A DNA stretch of 64,000 nt from PSRI01 sp041484195. Lineage in GTDB: Bacteria; Bacteroidota; Bacteroidia; Chitinophagales; Chitinophagaceae. Below are positions 45,559-53,957 of this stretch, one piece after another (within the stretch, counting starts at the first letter, position 1; every line of letters starts with the position of its first letter). A program made the position numbers and the translations under genes. Location of the stretch: the NCBI GenBank assembly GCA_041484195.1, contig JBGPHC010000019.1, positions 19,020-83,019 of the forward strand. Direction: 5' to 3'. The notes beneath the pieces were generated by a model, which worked only from the letters and a program-made list of their open reading frames with translations, was not told where the DNA came from and did no database searches.

Positions 45559-47019
45559 ATGAAATTTACAATAAAATATAAGGTCCTGCTTTCCTTTGTG
45601 GCTCTTTCCCTGCTTGGGGGAACGAGTTGCAAGAAGGTGGATTTTGGGGATACCAACATAGACCCCAACCGTACTACGGCCCCCATCACTTCGGCGCTTT
45701 TGACGAATGTTTTGGCAGGGTTTGGCAATAATACCTGGGACCAGGGTGGTGTGCGCACCGTTTCAGGTCTTTATGCTCAATATTATACCGAAACTCAATA
45801 CACCGAGGCTTCGCGGTATGCCAAGCAAACTTTTAACTGGGATGGGTTCTATGCAGGCGCTCTTTACGATTTGCAGAACATCATCAATTATAACAACGAT
45901 CCGGCTACTGCGGAAAAAGCCGCACTTAATGGATCGAACAATAATCAGATTGCAGTGGCTCGAATCCTCAAGGCTTATTATTTCTGGTGGATGACGGATG
46001 TTTGGGGAGACCTTCCATATTTTGGGGCTTTGAAGGGTGTAGGTGCCGTTCCGTACGATACACAGGAGACAATTTATCCTGATTTGCTTAAGGAACTAAA
46101 AGAAGCCCAGGCTCAATTTGACGGCGGGTTACCTGCTGCTGGCGATATCATGTATAACGGGGATAATTCCAAATGGAAAAAATTTGCGAATTCATTACGG
46201 ATGTTGATAGCACTCCGCTTGTCAAAGGCAGATGCTGCGACTGGCAAATCAGAATTTGCTTCTGCATTGTCTGATCCTGCTGGTTCCATTGAAGATAATT
46301 CCGACAATGCTCAAATAGTTTATCCCGGAGGCAATTTTCAAAATCCGTTTTATAATTATTATAACGTGGTTAAAAGGGATGACTATTCTATCGCGAAAAC
46401 TCTTATGGATTGGCTGAATGGACACAATGATGACAGAAACCTTGCATTTGGAACTTCAAGTGTTGGCTTCCCTTATGGCTTGACCAGGGACAATGCGGTA
46501 GCGTATGCAAATGCAAATCCAACTTATTCCAGACTTCTTGATCCAAATACAGTCGGTGCTGAATCAGCTCCAATGGTAGTAGTCGGTGCGGCCCACATGC
46601 TATTGGCAAGAGCAGAAGCAGCAAATCTTGGGTGGACTAGCGAGACTGTTGCTACCTTATACAATAATGCGATAGAACAAAGTTGGAGACAGTGGGAAGT
46701 ATATGATGCTACAGCTATTGGTAACTACGAAGCCAATGCAGAGGTAAACCTCGCTGGCGGTTCCATTGACCAGAAAATTGCAATTCAGCAATGGATTTCA
46801 TGGTTCCCTAATGGAGTTCAGGGATGGTCCGTTTGGAGGAAAACAGGATTTCCTGCTCTCACTGCGGCTCCTGGAACAACGACCGGAATACCCCGCAGGC
46901 AAAATTATGGGACAAATGAACCTCAGTTAAATGGGGCTAATTATGCGCCTGCTGCCGCAAAATACAGTGATGGAAGCGGAGATAATTCACAGTTTGTAAA
47001 ACTATGGTGGGATAAATAA
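45559..47019 (+). CDS. SusD/RagB-family outer-membrane lipoprotein (SusD-like_2), locus 1
   Basis: A 486-residue lipoprotein that forms the lid of the adjacent SusC channel. The lipobox TSC-K at about residues 23-25 follows a hydrophobic signal. The pattern DPNRTTAPITSALLTN at the N-terminus and TPR-like helices, with YYFWWMTDVWGDLPYF in the middle, fit the SusD-like_2 subgroup. A C-terminal WWDK ending is typical of this subgroup. Ligand class cannot be read from sequence; this subgroup is common in loci without glycosidases. Confidence 0.92.
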   Translation: MKFTIKYKVLLSFVALSLLGGTSCKKVDFGDTNIDPNRTTAPITSALLTNVLAGFGNNTWDQGGVRTVSGLYAQYYTETQYTEASRYAKQTFNWDGFYAGALYDLQNIINYNNDPATAEKAALNGSNNNQIAVARILKAYYFWWMTDVWGDLPYFGALKGVGAVPYDTQETIYPDLLKELKEAQAQFDGGLPAAGDIMYNGDNSKWKKFANSLRMLIALRLSKADAATGKSEFASALSDPAGSIEDNSDNAQIVYPGGNFQNPFYNYYNVVKRDDYSIAKTLMDWLNGHNDDRNLAFGTSSVGFPYGLTRDNAVAYANANPTYSRLLDPNTVGAESAPMVVVGAAHMLLARAEAANLGWTSETVATLYNNAIEQSWRQWEVYDATAIGNYEANAEVNLAGGSIDQKIAIQQWISWFPNGVQGWSVWRKTGFPALTAAPGTTTGIPRRQNYGTNEPQLNGANYAPAAAKYSDGSGDNSQFVKLWWDK

Positions 47020-47064
47020 GTGATAAGGTGAAAATTAATCTCTTCATCCCAAAAAACTAAAAAT

Positions 47065-48030
47065 ATGAGATATTTGAATAAAGCTATCTTAATTATGGGT
47101 GTGGTAGGCCTGATGGTATCATGCAAAAAGGATGATGTCAACAAAGGCAAACCCAATAATGAATCTACCATATTGAAGCTGCCACAGGGTGAAAGCGAAC
47201 TGTATGGATTTGCCCTGGATGCCGTTCCCGGCAATATCACCCTGAAAGTGCTTGAAGTTAGGAGAGATGTCAAATCCGAAGCGGATTTGAATAAGAGTAT
47301 TGTGGTAAAGATCCAGCAGGATCAGACATTGATTGACGATTATAATACTGCTAACGGTACCAACCTGGAATTGTTTACCGGTTACACCCTCGATCCTTCC
47401 ACTACTTTTGATGGCCAGAATTGGTCGGTTCCTTTTGGCCCAGGGGAATTTGTGAAATACATTACGATCGGATTCGATCCAACCAGCCTGGACTTCAGCG
47501 TGCGCCATGCCATTGGTTTCAAGATTGTTGATGGAGGCGGTGCCACCATTAGCGCTTCCAAAGGGCAAGCCCTCGTTGAAATAGCAGTCAAGAACAAATA
47601 CGATGGCGTTTATGAGGCAACGGGAACCATGGTAGATCTTGCTAATGCCACTTTAACCGGCTATTATCCCATTACCTGGGAACTGCAGACCAGTGGACCA
47701 AACAGTGTGGTTGTGTTTGACGCGGATGTTATCGGAGGCCCCTTCCATGCTATTTTGAGCTCAGGAGCCTTGTCCTATTATGGCAGTTTTGGCCTGGAAG
47801 TTACTTTTGACCCCGCGACCGACAAAGTGGCCAGCGTGGTGAACGTTTGGGGACAGCCTGCAGGTAATACCAGAAGCGCTCAACTGGACCCATCCGGAAT
47901 CAATGCCTGGGATCCCAACACTGGAAATGTTGACATCAAATATTTCATGTTGCAACCCAGTGTTGTTCCTACGCCACCCAATATCAGAACAACATTTGAC
48001 GAACATTGGGAATATAAAGGCCCTCGTTAA
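47065..48030 (+). CDS. DUF1735-type surface lipoprotein, locus 1
   Basis: A 321-residue lipoprotein (signal with VSCKK, Cys about residue 20) that follows SusC/SusD in the same direction. The first domain (about 30-170) has the strand pattern of DUF1735 domains, with NKSIVVKIQQDQTLIDDYNTANGT. The second half contains a beta-sandwich-like region ending EHWEYKGPR. Such proteins are surface ligand-binding accessory lipoproteins of SusCD loci. It is followed by a terminator at 48070. Confidence 0.85.
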   Translation: MRYLNKAILIMGVVGLMVSCKKDDVNKGKPNNESTILKLPQGESELYGFALDAVPGNITLKVLEVRRDVKSEADLNKSIVVKIQQDQTLIDDYNTANGTNLELFTGYTLDPSTTFDGQNWSVPFGPGEFVKYITIGFDPTSLDFSVRHAIGFKIVDGGGATISASKGQALVEIAVKNKYDGVYEATGTMVDLANATLTGYYPITWELQTSGPNSVVVFDADVIGGPFHAILSSGALSYYGSFGLEVTFDPATDKVASVVNVWGQPAGNTRSAQLDPSGINAWDPNTGNVDIKYFMLQPSVVPTPPNIRTTFDEHWEYKGPR

Positions 48031-48069
48031 GCATGAGAATTTTTCTAAAGTGAAATCATATATTACATT

Positions 48070-48104
48070 AAGGCTGTCCATATTCTTGGACGGCCTTAAT
48101 ATTT
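48070..48104 (+). terminator. Terminator of SusCD locus 1
   Basis: AAGGCTGTCCA (48070-48080) and TGGACGGCCTT (48087-48097) pair over 11 bp with one G-U, loop of six, followed by AATATTTT. It closes the SusC-SusD-DUF1735 transcript. Confidence 0.75.
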
Positions 48105-48222
48105 TAAAGATGGATTTTTCCCATACCCGCTTTATAAACCGACCACAATTCAGGGATTCTGATTTCACCAATACTACCTTTGCCCAGTAAGCAGTAATTT
48201 TTGTAGAATAAACGTCTGTAAA

Positions 48223-48537
48223 ATGGAAACTCAAAATCAACCCCCCAATCAACTCAATATAGAGATATCGGAAGAAATAGCCGAAGGTGTATATGCAAAT
48301 CTCGCGATCATTACGCATAGTCACGCTGAATTTGTGATTGACTTTGTAAATGTGATGCCCGGCACGCCTAAAAGCAAGGTCAAGTCCAGAATCATTCTCA
48401 CACCACAACATGCCAAGCGCTTCATGAAGGCGCTGACTGAAAATATAAAGCGTTTTGAAACCGCAAATGGCAATATTCAGGATATTGAAGAAATACAGTT
48501 GCCCATGAATTTTGGGGGACCAACTGCTCAGGCCTGA
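48223..48537 (+). CDS. DUF3467 protein
   Basis: A 104-residue soluble protein matching DUF3467: NQLNIEISEEIAEGVYANLAIITHSHAEFVIDF, then PGTPKSKVKSRIILTPQHAKRFMKAL. The function is unknown. The start is ATG at 48223. It has no obvious operon partner: the terminator of the SusCD locus precedes it and a convergent ORF6N gene follows. Confidence 0.9.
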   Translation: METQNQPPNQLNIEISEEIAEGVYANLAIITHSHAEFVIDFVNVMPGTPKSKVKSRIILTPQHAKRFMKALTENIKRFETANGNIQDIEEIQLPMNFGGPTAQA

Positions 48538-48662
48538 GGAAAATGTCTGTGCGCAATAGAAGGCCGGAGTCCGGAATCTGCATCCGATGGAATCCGATTT
48601 TTCCAACGACAGTTGTAAATCCGATCAAATACAGACTATTACAACTGATGCAATCCATATTT

Positions 48663-49220
48663 TCATAATTCCTTTCTAAACCCAATTCTCTCCCGGTTTT
48701 TCCAATCTGTTTCTTTTTCTTTTACCCGCAATAAGAGATCAAGGACTTCATAAACGTCCTTGAATTGCATATTGTATTTGATCTCCATTTCCCCCAATTT
48801 ATTGGCTAATTCTCTGTAAGTAAGCGCAAATTCCCTTAGCGCAACAAAAGCTCTAACAATTGATATATTCACTTTAACGGCCTTATCGCTTCTTAAGATA
48901 CTTGCCAGCATGGTTACTCCCTGTTCAGTAAATGCCAGCGGCAAATATTTCTCACCCCTGTGTTTCCGGGAACTCATCACAAACTGTGATGAGTTAGTTG
49001 CATGTTTATCTGCACTCATCACAATTTGTGATCTTAAGGCATTCCCTTCTTTGGCATTAAGCCTGATCATGAAATCCTTGGGGAAGCGGTTGAGATTTCT
49101 TTTTACAGCCTGATTTAACGCCCTTGTTTCAACTTCGTACAACTCAGCCAGGTCAAAATCCAGCATGACCCTATGTCCCCGCAATTCATATATTTTGTTT
49201 TGAATAACCTGTAAATCCAT
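48663..49220 (-). CDS. ORF6N-domain protein
   Basis: A 185-residue protein with an ORF6N (KilA-N-related) DNA-binding domain at residues about 5-75 (YELRGHRVMLDFDLAELYEVETRALNQAVKRN, FPKDFMIRL). It continues with LPLAFTEQGVTMLASILRSDKAV, the standard second half of such proteins. These are common in phages and Bacteroidota chromosomes; no function is established. Between the two halves is a duplicated unit (SQIVMSADKH, SQFVMSSRKH) with palindromic DNA at 48971-48995 and 49018-49032. The ATG is at 49218-49220. Confidence 0.88.
   Translation of the reverse strand: MDLQVIQNKIYELRGHRVMLDFDLAELYEVETRALNQAVKRNLNRFPKDFMIRLNAKEGNALRSQIVMSADKHATNSSQFVMSSRKHRGEKYLPLAFTEQGVTMLASILRSDKAVKVNISIVRAFVALREFALTYRELANKLGEMEIKYNMQFKDVYEVLDLLLRVKEKETDWKNRERIGFRKEL
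48971..49032. repeat. Two related palindromes inside the ORF6N gene
   Basis: Palindrome one: AACTCATCACA (48971-48981), loop AAC, TGTGATGAGTT (48985-48995), perfect over 11 bp. Palindrome two: ATCACA (49018-49023), loop ATT, TGTGAT (49027-49032). They share ATCACA-N3-TGTGAT, are 34 bp apart at core level, and lie in the variable linker coding for the duplicated unit. Confidence 0.6.
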
Positions 49221-49393
49221 GCAGAAAGTTTTTTGGTCGAAGGTTAGTTGCTCCAGGAAAAACCTCCTGATCGTTTCCCTGAAATAAGTGGAATATGGTT
49301 CGCCAATACTTAGAGCGATTTAATTTGCTTATTTGATTATCCTCTTTAAGCATAGGGTTCTTGTGATATTAGCGTTGGAAGAGCTTTATTTAT

Positions 49394-50089
49394 CTACAGT
49401 AACCCTTCATCAGCAAAGCTGAAATACCCTTCTTCGCTTACGATAAGGTGGTCGAGAACCCGGATATCAAGGTAATTGGCGGCTTCCTTGATTTTTTTGG
49501 TGAGCTCGATATCTGCCCGACTGGGCCGGAGGCTTCCGGAGGGATGATTATGGCAAAGAATAATACTCACGGCGTCTTCTTCCAAGGCCTTCTTCAATAT
49601 GATCCTGGGGTCAGCAATGGTACCTGTAATGCCTCCTTTGCTGACAATTTCCAAATGATTGATCTTATTGGCCCGGTTTAGGAATACAACGGCAAATGCT
49701 TCCTGATGATAGTCGGCCATCTTTGCTTGTAAATATTGGGCAATCGAGGAGCTATCTGAAATGATAGTCTTTTGTAACCTTTCATAAGTTGATCTGCGTT
49801 TTCCAAGTTCCAGAGCTGCAGCGATAATGATGGCCTTGGCCTCGCCAATTCCGTTGATTTTCATCAATTCTTTAACCGATAGCTTGCCCAAATGATTGAG
49901 ACTATTCTTCGCCAGCTGCAAGATGTCTTTGGCCAACTCTACGGCAGACCGTTGCCTGGTGCCATTTTGGATCAAAATGGCCAGGAGTTCCGAATTGCTC
50001 AGGCTTTCAGCACCCTGGGTTCGTAGTTTTTCGCGTGGCCTATCGTCTATTGCCCAGTCTTTAATAGAGGGTTTTTGCTCTTGTGGCAT
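49394..50089 (-). CDS. radC: RadC family JAB-domain protein
   Basis: A 231-residue RadC/YsfM-type protein with an N-terminal helix-hairpin-helix region (LGKLSVKELMKINGIGEAKAIII) and a C-terminal JAMM/MPN domain containing the metal motif CHNHPSGSLRPSRADI (His-x-His...Asp). Often annotated as DNA repair, although its activity is unproven. The ATG at 50087-50089 was used; an upstream frame extension overlaps the divergent small protein. It is divergent from the small membrane protein at 50162. Confidence 0.9.
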   Translation of the reverse strand: MPQEQKPSIKDWAIDDRPREKLRTQGAESLSNSELLAILIQNGTRQRSAVELAKDILQLAKNSLNHLGKLSVKELMKINGIGEAKAIIIAAALELGKRRSTYERLQKTIISDSSSIAQYLQAKMADYHQEAFAVVFLNRANKINHLEIVSKGGITGTIADPRIILKKALEEDAVSIILCHNHPSGSLRPSRADIELTKKIKEAANYLDIRVLDHLIVSEEGYFSFADEGLL

Positions 50090-50161
50090 AATTTTTTCTA
50101 CTCTACATTCGTTAATCGTAATATATCCTAATCCAACGAAAAATCTGTAAAATCTGATCTT

Positions 50162-50374
50162 ATGAAAAAGTCTAACCGTCAATTGGTAGTGGGCTCATTG
50201 CAACCCCTTTTGTTCTGCATTGGCATGTATTGTGTCATTCTCATCTTTTCTGTATTTGTCTGTTCCTCCCTCTATAATTCATTCAAAAGCGGGAAACATT
50301 CGACTAATACAGAAGCTAAAACCGCCGTATCTGCACCTACGGATGAGCAAACCGTAGCCTCATTGCAAAAATAG
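50162..50374 (+). CDS. Small single-TM membrane protein, unknown
   Basis: A 70-residue protein with KKSNR at the N-terminus, one strong hydrophobic helix (about residues 13-36, PLLFCIGMYCVILIFSVFVC) and a hydrophilic tail. I do not recognise it. The ATG at 50162, the well-defined helix and the promoter-sized gap to the divergent radC support a real gene, but it is short and lacks a recognisable motif. Confidence 0.5.
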   Translation: MKKSNRQLVVGSLQPLLFCIGMYCVILIFSVFVCSSLYNSFKSGKHSTNTEAKTAVSAPTDEQTVASLQK

Positions 50375-50408
50375 CCGGGATTTGATTTCCTTATTGACTT
50401 TTGATAAC

Positions 50409-50424
50409 CGTAAAGAATTTTACG
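50409..50424 (+). promoter_or_regulatory. Inverted repeat CGTAAA-N4-TTTACG upstream of prs
   Basis: Perfect 6-bp arms (50409-50414 and 50419-50424) lie 105 bp before the prs ATG. The half-site TTTACG is related to the TTTTACGA words in the regulator promoters, although GAAT replaces the spacer. It may be an operator; no T-run follows. Confidence 0.35.
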
Positions 50425-50529
50425 TGTTTATGATGTTTTATTAACCAATTGATTGGGGGATATTTTTTCCGCCCGGTACATAGTATTTACCTCCCTTATT
50501 TCTATCTTCGCCGCACATTTCCACTTATT

Positions 50530-51483
50530 ATGCAACCCAAGGCGAAACTATTTTCAGGTACCGGATCACAATACCTGGCAGAGAAAATTGCATTACAGTT
50601 TGGAGAACCTTTGGGCAGGGTTAGTATCCAGCGATTCAGCGATGGAGAAATTCAACCCACATTCCTGGAAAGCATCAGGGGGGACTATGTTTTTCTCATC
50701 CAGAGTACTTTTTCACCCAGCGATAATATAATGGAGCTCCTGCTCATGATTGACGCTGCAAGGCGGGCATCTGCTTACAAGATCATTGCCGTATTGCCTT
50801 ATTATGGTTATGCCCGGCAGGATAGAAAGGACAAGCCTCGTGTAGCTATAGGCAGTAAGCTGGTAGCCAATCTCTTAACAGCGGCTGGGGCCGATCGCGT
50901 GATCACTATGGATTTGCATGCCCCTCAGATACAGGGCTATTTTGACATCCCTGTGGATCACCTCGACAGTTCGGCCATTTTCATCCCTTATATTGAGCAA
51001 TTAAAGGTTGAAAACCTTACCTTTGCAGCCCCCGATGTGGGAAGCGCCAACCGGATTCGTGAAATTGCAAGCTATTTTAGTGCGGAAATGGTAATCTGTG
51101 ACAAACACAGAAAGCGTGCGAATGAAATATCGAGCATGGTGGTGATTGGAGATGTTACAGACAGGGATGTAGTTCTTATTGATGATATATGCGATACGGG
51201 CGGAACACTCGCCAAAGCCGCAGGCCTGCTTCTGGAAAAAGGAGCCAGAAGTGTAAGGGCCCTTTGTACGCATCCAGTGTTAAGCGGGAATGCCTATGCG
51301 AACATAGAAAACAGTGTTTTGGATGAACTGGTAGTTTGCGATACGATTCCCCTGCGAGGCCACTGTAGCAAGATAAAAGTATTGAGCACTGCTGAATTAT
51401 TCGCGATAGCTATTAGGAATGCGTATGAAAACCAAAGTATTACCAGCCTTTTCATACATAGCCAGCGAAGGGGTTTGAAATGA
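50530..51483 (+). CDS. prs: Ribose-phosphate pyrophosphokinase
   Basis: The enzyme makes PRPP from ribose 5-phosphate and ATP. The 317-residue protein has AKLFSGTGSQYLAEKIA at the N-terminus, GRVSIQRFSDGEIQPTFLES, the flexible loop and ATP site YYGYARQDRKDKPRVAIGSKL, the PRPP-binding DVVLIDDICDTGGTLAKAA, and conserved DLHAPQIQGYFDIPVDHL. The ATG at 50530 is the family start; an in-frame upstream extension to 50449 lacks homology. It is followed by rplY and pth, a common Bacteroidota order. Confidence 0.96.
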   Translation: MQPKAKLFSGTGSQYLAEKIALQFGEPLGRVSIQRFSDGEIQPTFLESIRGDYVFLIQSTFSPSDNIMELLLMIDAARRASAYKIIAVLPYYGYARQDRKDKPRVAIGSKLVANLLTAAGADRVITMDLHAPQIQGYFDIPVDHLDSSAIFIPYIEQLKVENLTFAAPDVGSANRIREIASYFSAEMVICDKHRKRANEISSMVVIGDVTDRDVVLIDDICDTGGTLAKAAGLLLEKGARSVRALCTHPVLSGNAYANIENSVLDELVVCDTIPLRGHCSKIKVLSTAELFAIAIRNAYENQSITSLFIHSQRRGLK

Positions 51484-51529
51484 CTATGATTAATAATAAC
51501 TAAATAGTAAATATTAAACTCAGGATAAA

Positions 51530-52192
51530 ATGAAAACAATTACAATCGAAGGACAACTGAGGACCGAAACTGGTAAAAAAGCCACCCGCCAGCTTCGCTC
51601 TCAGGAACTGGTGCCTGGTGTAATTTACGGGGGTGCAAAGGAAGTGAATTTTTTCGCTCCGCTGCTGGCATTCAGGCCCTTAGTTTACACTTCAGATTTT
51701 CAACTGGTGGAAATCAAATTGGGCAAGGATACTTACAAAAGCATTTTGAAGGACATCCAATTTGATAAGGTTAACGATAAGTTGAATCATATTGATTTGC
51801 TTGAATTGGTGGAAGACAAGAAGGTGATTGCCACAATTCCGTTGAAATTTGCCGGAGCACCGGTGGGCGTCAAGGATGGAGGGAAATTGGTGGTAAAGAT
51901 GAAGGCCCTGAAGGTTAAGACCTATCCCAAATACCTCAAAGAACATATTGAAGTGGATCTTTCCAACCTTGAATTGAATGGAAATATTCGTGTGGAGGAT
52001 GTAAAAGAAGAACATTATGAAATCTTGAATTCTCCCCGGATACCCATCGCATCTGTGGTGCTGACAAGGGTATTGAAACAGGAAGAAGCCACGGTTGCTC
52101 CCGCTGCGGCGGCTCCTTCAGCGGCTATTCCTGCAGCGGCTGCTCCTGCACCTGCTGCGGCTCCCAAAAAAGGCGCTCCATCAAGGAAATAA
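51530..52192 (+). CDS. rplY: 50S ribosomal protein L25 (CTC-type)
   Basis: A 220-residue bL25 of the long general-stress type. The N-terminal domain binds 5S rRNA (TETGKKATRQLRSQELVPGVIYGG) and the second domain has VKDGGKLVVKMKALKVKTYPKYLKEHIEVDLSNLELN. The C-terminus is an Ala/Pro-rich low-complexity tail of about 35 residues ending in KKGAPSRK. It lies 46 bp after prs in the same direction. Confidence 0.95.
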   Translation: MKTITIEGQLRTETGKKATRQLRSQELVPGVIYGGAKEVNFFAPLLAFRPLVYTSDFQLVEIKLGKDTYKSILKDIQFDKVNDKLNHIDLLELVEDKKVIATIPLKFAGAPVGVKDGGKLVVKMKALKVKTYPKYLKEHIEVDLSNLELNGNIRVEDVKEEHYEILNSPRIPIASVVLTRVLKQEEATVAPAAAAPSAAIPAAAAPAPAAAPKKGAPSRK

Positions 52193-52211
52193 TTTTTAAA
52201 GTAAATCGCTA

Positions 52212-52240
52212 AATGCTCAATCTTAGGGTTGGGCATTTTT
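52212..52240 (+). terminator. Terminator after rplY
   Basis: AATGCTCAA (52212-52220) and TTGGGCATT (52229-52237) form a 9-bp stem with one G-U, loop of eight, followed by TTTTTATTTT. It falls between rplY and pth, which begins 24 bp later. Confidence 0.7.
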
Positions 52241-52263
52241 ATTTTGCGGCTTAAGTTTGTAAA

Positions 52264-52842
52264 ATGTCAAAGTTTCTCATCGTCGGTTTGGGTAATATAG
52301 GTGCGGAATATGCGCATACCCGTCATAATATCGGCTTTGATGTTGTAGAGGCATTTGTCAGGAAGATGAATGGAGCATTCAGTCCCGAAAGGTTGGCAGA
52401 TCGCGCCGAAGTAAGGTGGAAGGGTAAGATATTCGTATGCATAAAGCCCACCACCTATGTGAATCTCAGCGGAAGAGCTTTCAAGTATTGGATGGACAAA
52501 GAGAAAGTTGCACTTGAAAATACTCTGACCATAGTGGATGACCTGGCAATTCCTTTGAGTAAACTGCGTTTAAGGCCAGGCGGTAGTCATGGCGGTCATA
52601 ATGGGTTATCCGATATTCAGGCCGTTTTGGGCACGGATCAATTTCCCAAACTTCGCTTCGGAATCGGCAACAATTTCCCCCGGGGAATGCAGGTAGATTT
52701 TGTATTGGGAAACTGGCAACCGGAGGAACAGCCTATCGTAAATCAAAAAATAGCAGCTTGCATGGAAACCATTGAGAACATTGCAGTTATAGGCATAGAA
52801 CGGACCATGAACCTGATAAATAATATTGAATTTAAGGGTTGA
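52264..52842 (+). CDS. pth: Peptidyl-tRNA hydrolase
   Basis: The enzyme releases tRNA from dropped-off peptidyl-tRNA. The 192-residue protein shows LIVGLGNIGAEYAHTRHNIGFDVVEAF with the catalytic His in TRHNIGF, KPTTYVNLSGRAF, DDLAIPLSKLRLRPGGSHGGHNGL with its active-site residues, and LRFGIGNNFPRGMQVDFVLG. The length and motifs are standard. It follows rplY beyond a terminator. Confidence 0.96.
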   Translation: MSKFLIVGLGNIGAEYAHTRHNIGFDVVEAFVRKMNGAFSPERLADRAEVRWKGKIFVCIKPTTYVNLSGRAFKYWMDKEKVALENTLTIVDDLAIPLSKLRLRPGGSHGGHNGLSDIQAVLGTDQFPKLRFGIGNNFPRGMQVDFVLGNWQPEEQPIVNQKIAACMETIENIAVIGIERTMNLINNIEFKG

Positions 52843-52985
52843 ATTCTCAAATTGTTTGATTATTTTAGCGGTCAACATTCTCGCTCCTCTTTTCTATCCG
52901 ATCTTCCATGAACAAACCGGTAAACCTATTAAAAATGCTCCGTTCATAACGTTTAGCATTTTCAATCATTAAACCTTATTGAACC

Positions 52986-53597
52986 ATGAAGATTTTCTGT
53001 GTAGGCCGTAACTATGTAGCTCACGCACAAGAACTGGGTAATGATATCCCTGATGAACCAGTCATATTCATGAAGCCGAAAAGTGCACTGCTGCAATCTC
53101 ATACTCCATTTTACTATCCTGAATTTACCAATGAACTCGATTACGAATGTGAACTCGTATTAAGAGTCAGTAAGAACGGTAAATATATTCAGGAGAAATA
53201 CGCCAGCAAGTATTTTAATGGTATCACAGTGGGTATCGATTTTACCGCGCGGGATATTCAGAAGGAACTGAAAGTGAAAGGACTGCCCTGGGAAAAAGCG
53301 AAAGCCTGGGATAATTCCGCCGTTGTGGGCAAATGGATTGATATTAGTCCCGAACTGAAGAAAAACGATATCAATTTCTGTTTATACAAGAATAAGGAAT
53401 TGGTTCAGCAGGGGAATTCTGGCCAGATGATATTTAATTTTGATAAGATCATTGCGCATATTTCAAACTATTTTTCTCTCAATATCGGCGACCTCGTTTT
53501 TACAGGTACACCTGCAGGTGTAGGCGAATGTGTGGTGGGCGATGATTTGGAAGGATTCATCGAAGATGAGAGCCTCCTGGAGCTATCTATTAAGTGA
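52986..53597 (+). CDS. Fumarylacetoacetate hydrolase family protein
   Basis: A 203-residue single-domain FAH-family protein. The metal-binding acidic residues are visible in NELDYECELVLRV (Glu-x-Glu) and GIDFTARD (Asp), with FTGTPAGVG at the C-terminal substrate-binding region. Family members act as acylpyruvases, decarboxylases or hydrolases of 2-oxo-acid-type substrates; the exact reaction is not deducible. No aromatic-catabolism genes are adjacent. Confidence 0.9.
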   Translation: MKIFCVGRNYVAHAQELGNDIPDEPVIFMKPKSALLQSHTPFYYPEFTNELDYECELVLRVSKNGKYIQEKYASKYFNGITVGIDFTARDIQKELKVKGLPWEKAKAWDNSAVVGKWIDISPELKKNDINFCLYKNKELVQQGNSGQMIFNFDKIIAHISNYFSLNIGDLVFTGTPAGVGECVVGDDLEGFIEDESLLELSIK

Positions 53598-53957
53598 GCA
53601 TGCCTAACAGTATTTCTCAGAAATCTACAAAGCCAGTCCAGAAAACAGATTACTTGTATCAATTTCTGTTTAATTTCCCCATGCTTCATAATGTGAGGCT
53701 GACCGAATTTTATTCTATCGAATTGAGTCTTGAATGATAATACTGACTCTGACCGTGCAGTCTGGAATCCTTATTTTCCGGACTTCATTAAGAGAAATCC
53801 GAATGCTTCGCCAATTTTTTATTCAGGTATTCCTTGTGGAATCATTTGCCAATTCACAGTTGTCCCCGGCAACACGCAACAGTCACCTTCTAATTTCGTT
53901 AGTATTTACAAAGATTAAACTAACAACTGTTATTTTTGCCCGATATTGATACCTGCC
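53598..53957. other. Intergenic region, 360 bp, upstream of E1 gene
   Basis: No gene is credible in this stretch. It contains TATTTTTG at 53931-53938, an exact -7 element for the E1 gene. Nothing else was recognised. Confidence 0.5.
53931..53938 (+). promoter_or_regulatory. Promoter -7 element (TATTTTTG) of the E1 gene
   Basis: It matches TAnnTTTG and is preceded at 53900-53930 by AT-rich sequence. The ATG at 53958 lies 19 bp downstream; an in-frame TTG at 53946 would be within a few bases of the transcript start and was rejected. Confidence 0.55.

Noticed and set aside
53730..53949. Short plus-strand frames upstream of the E1 gene
   Set aside because: They contain the E1 promoter element and show no protein character.
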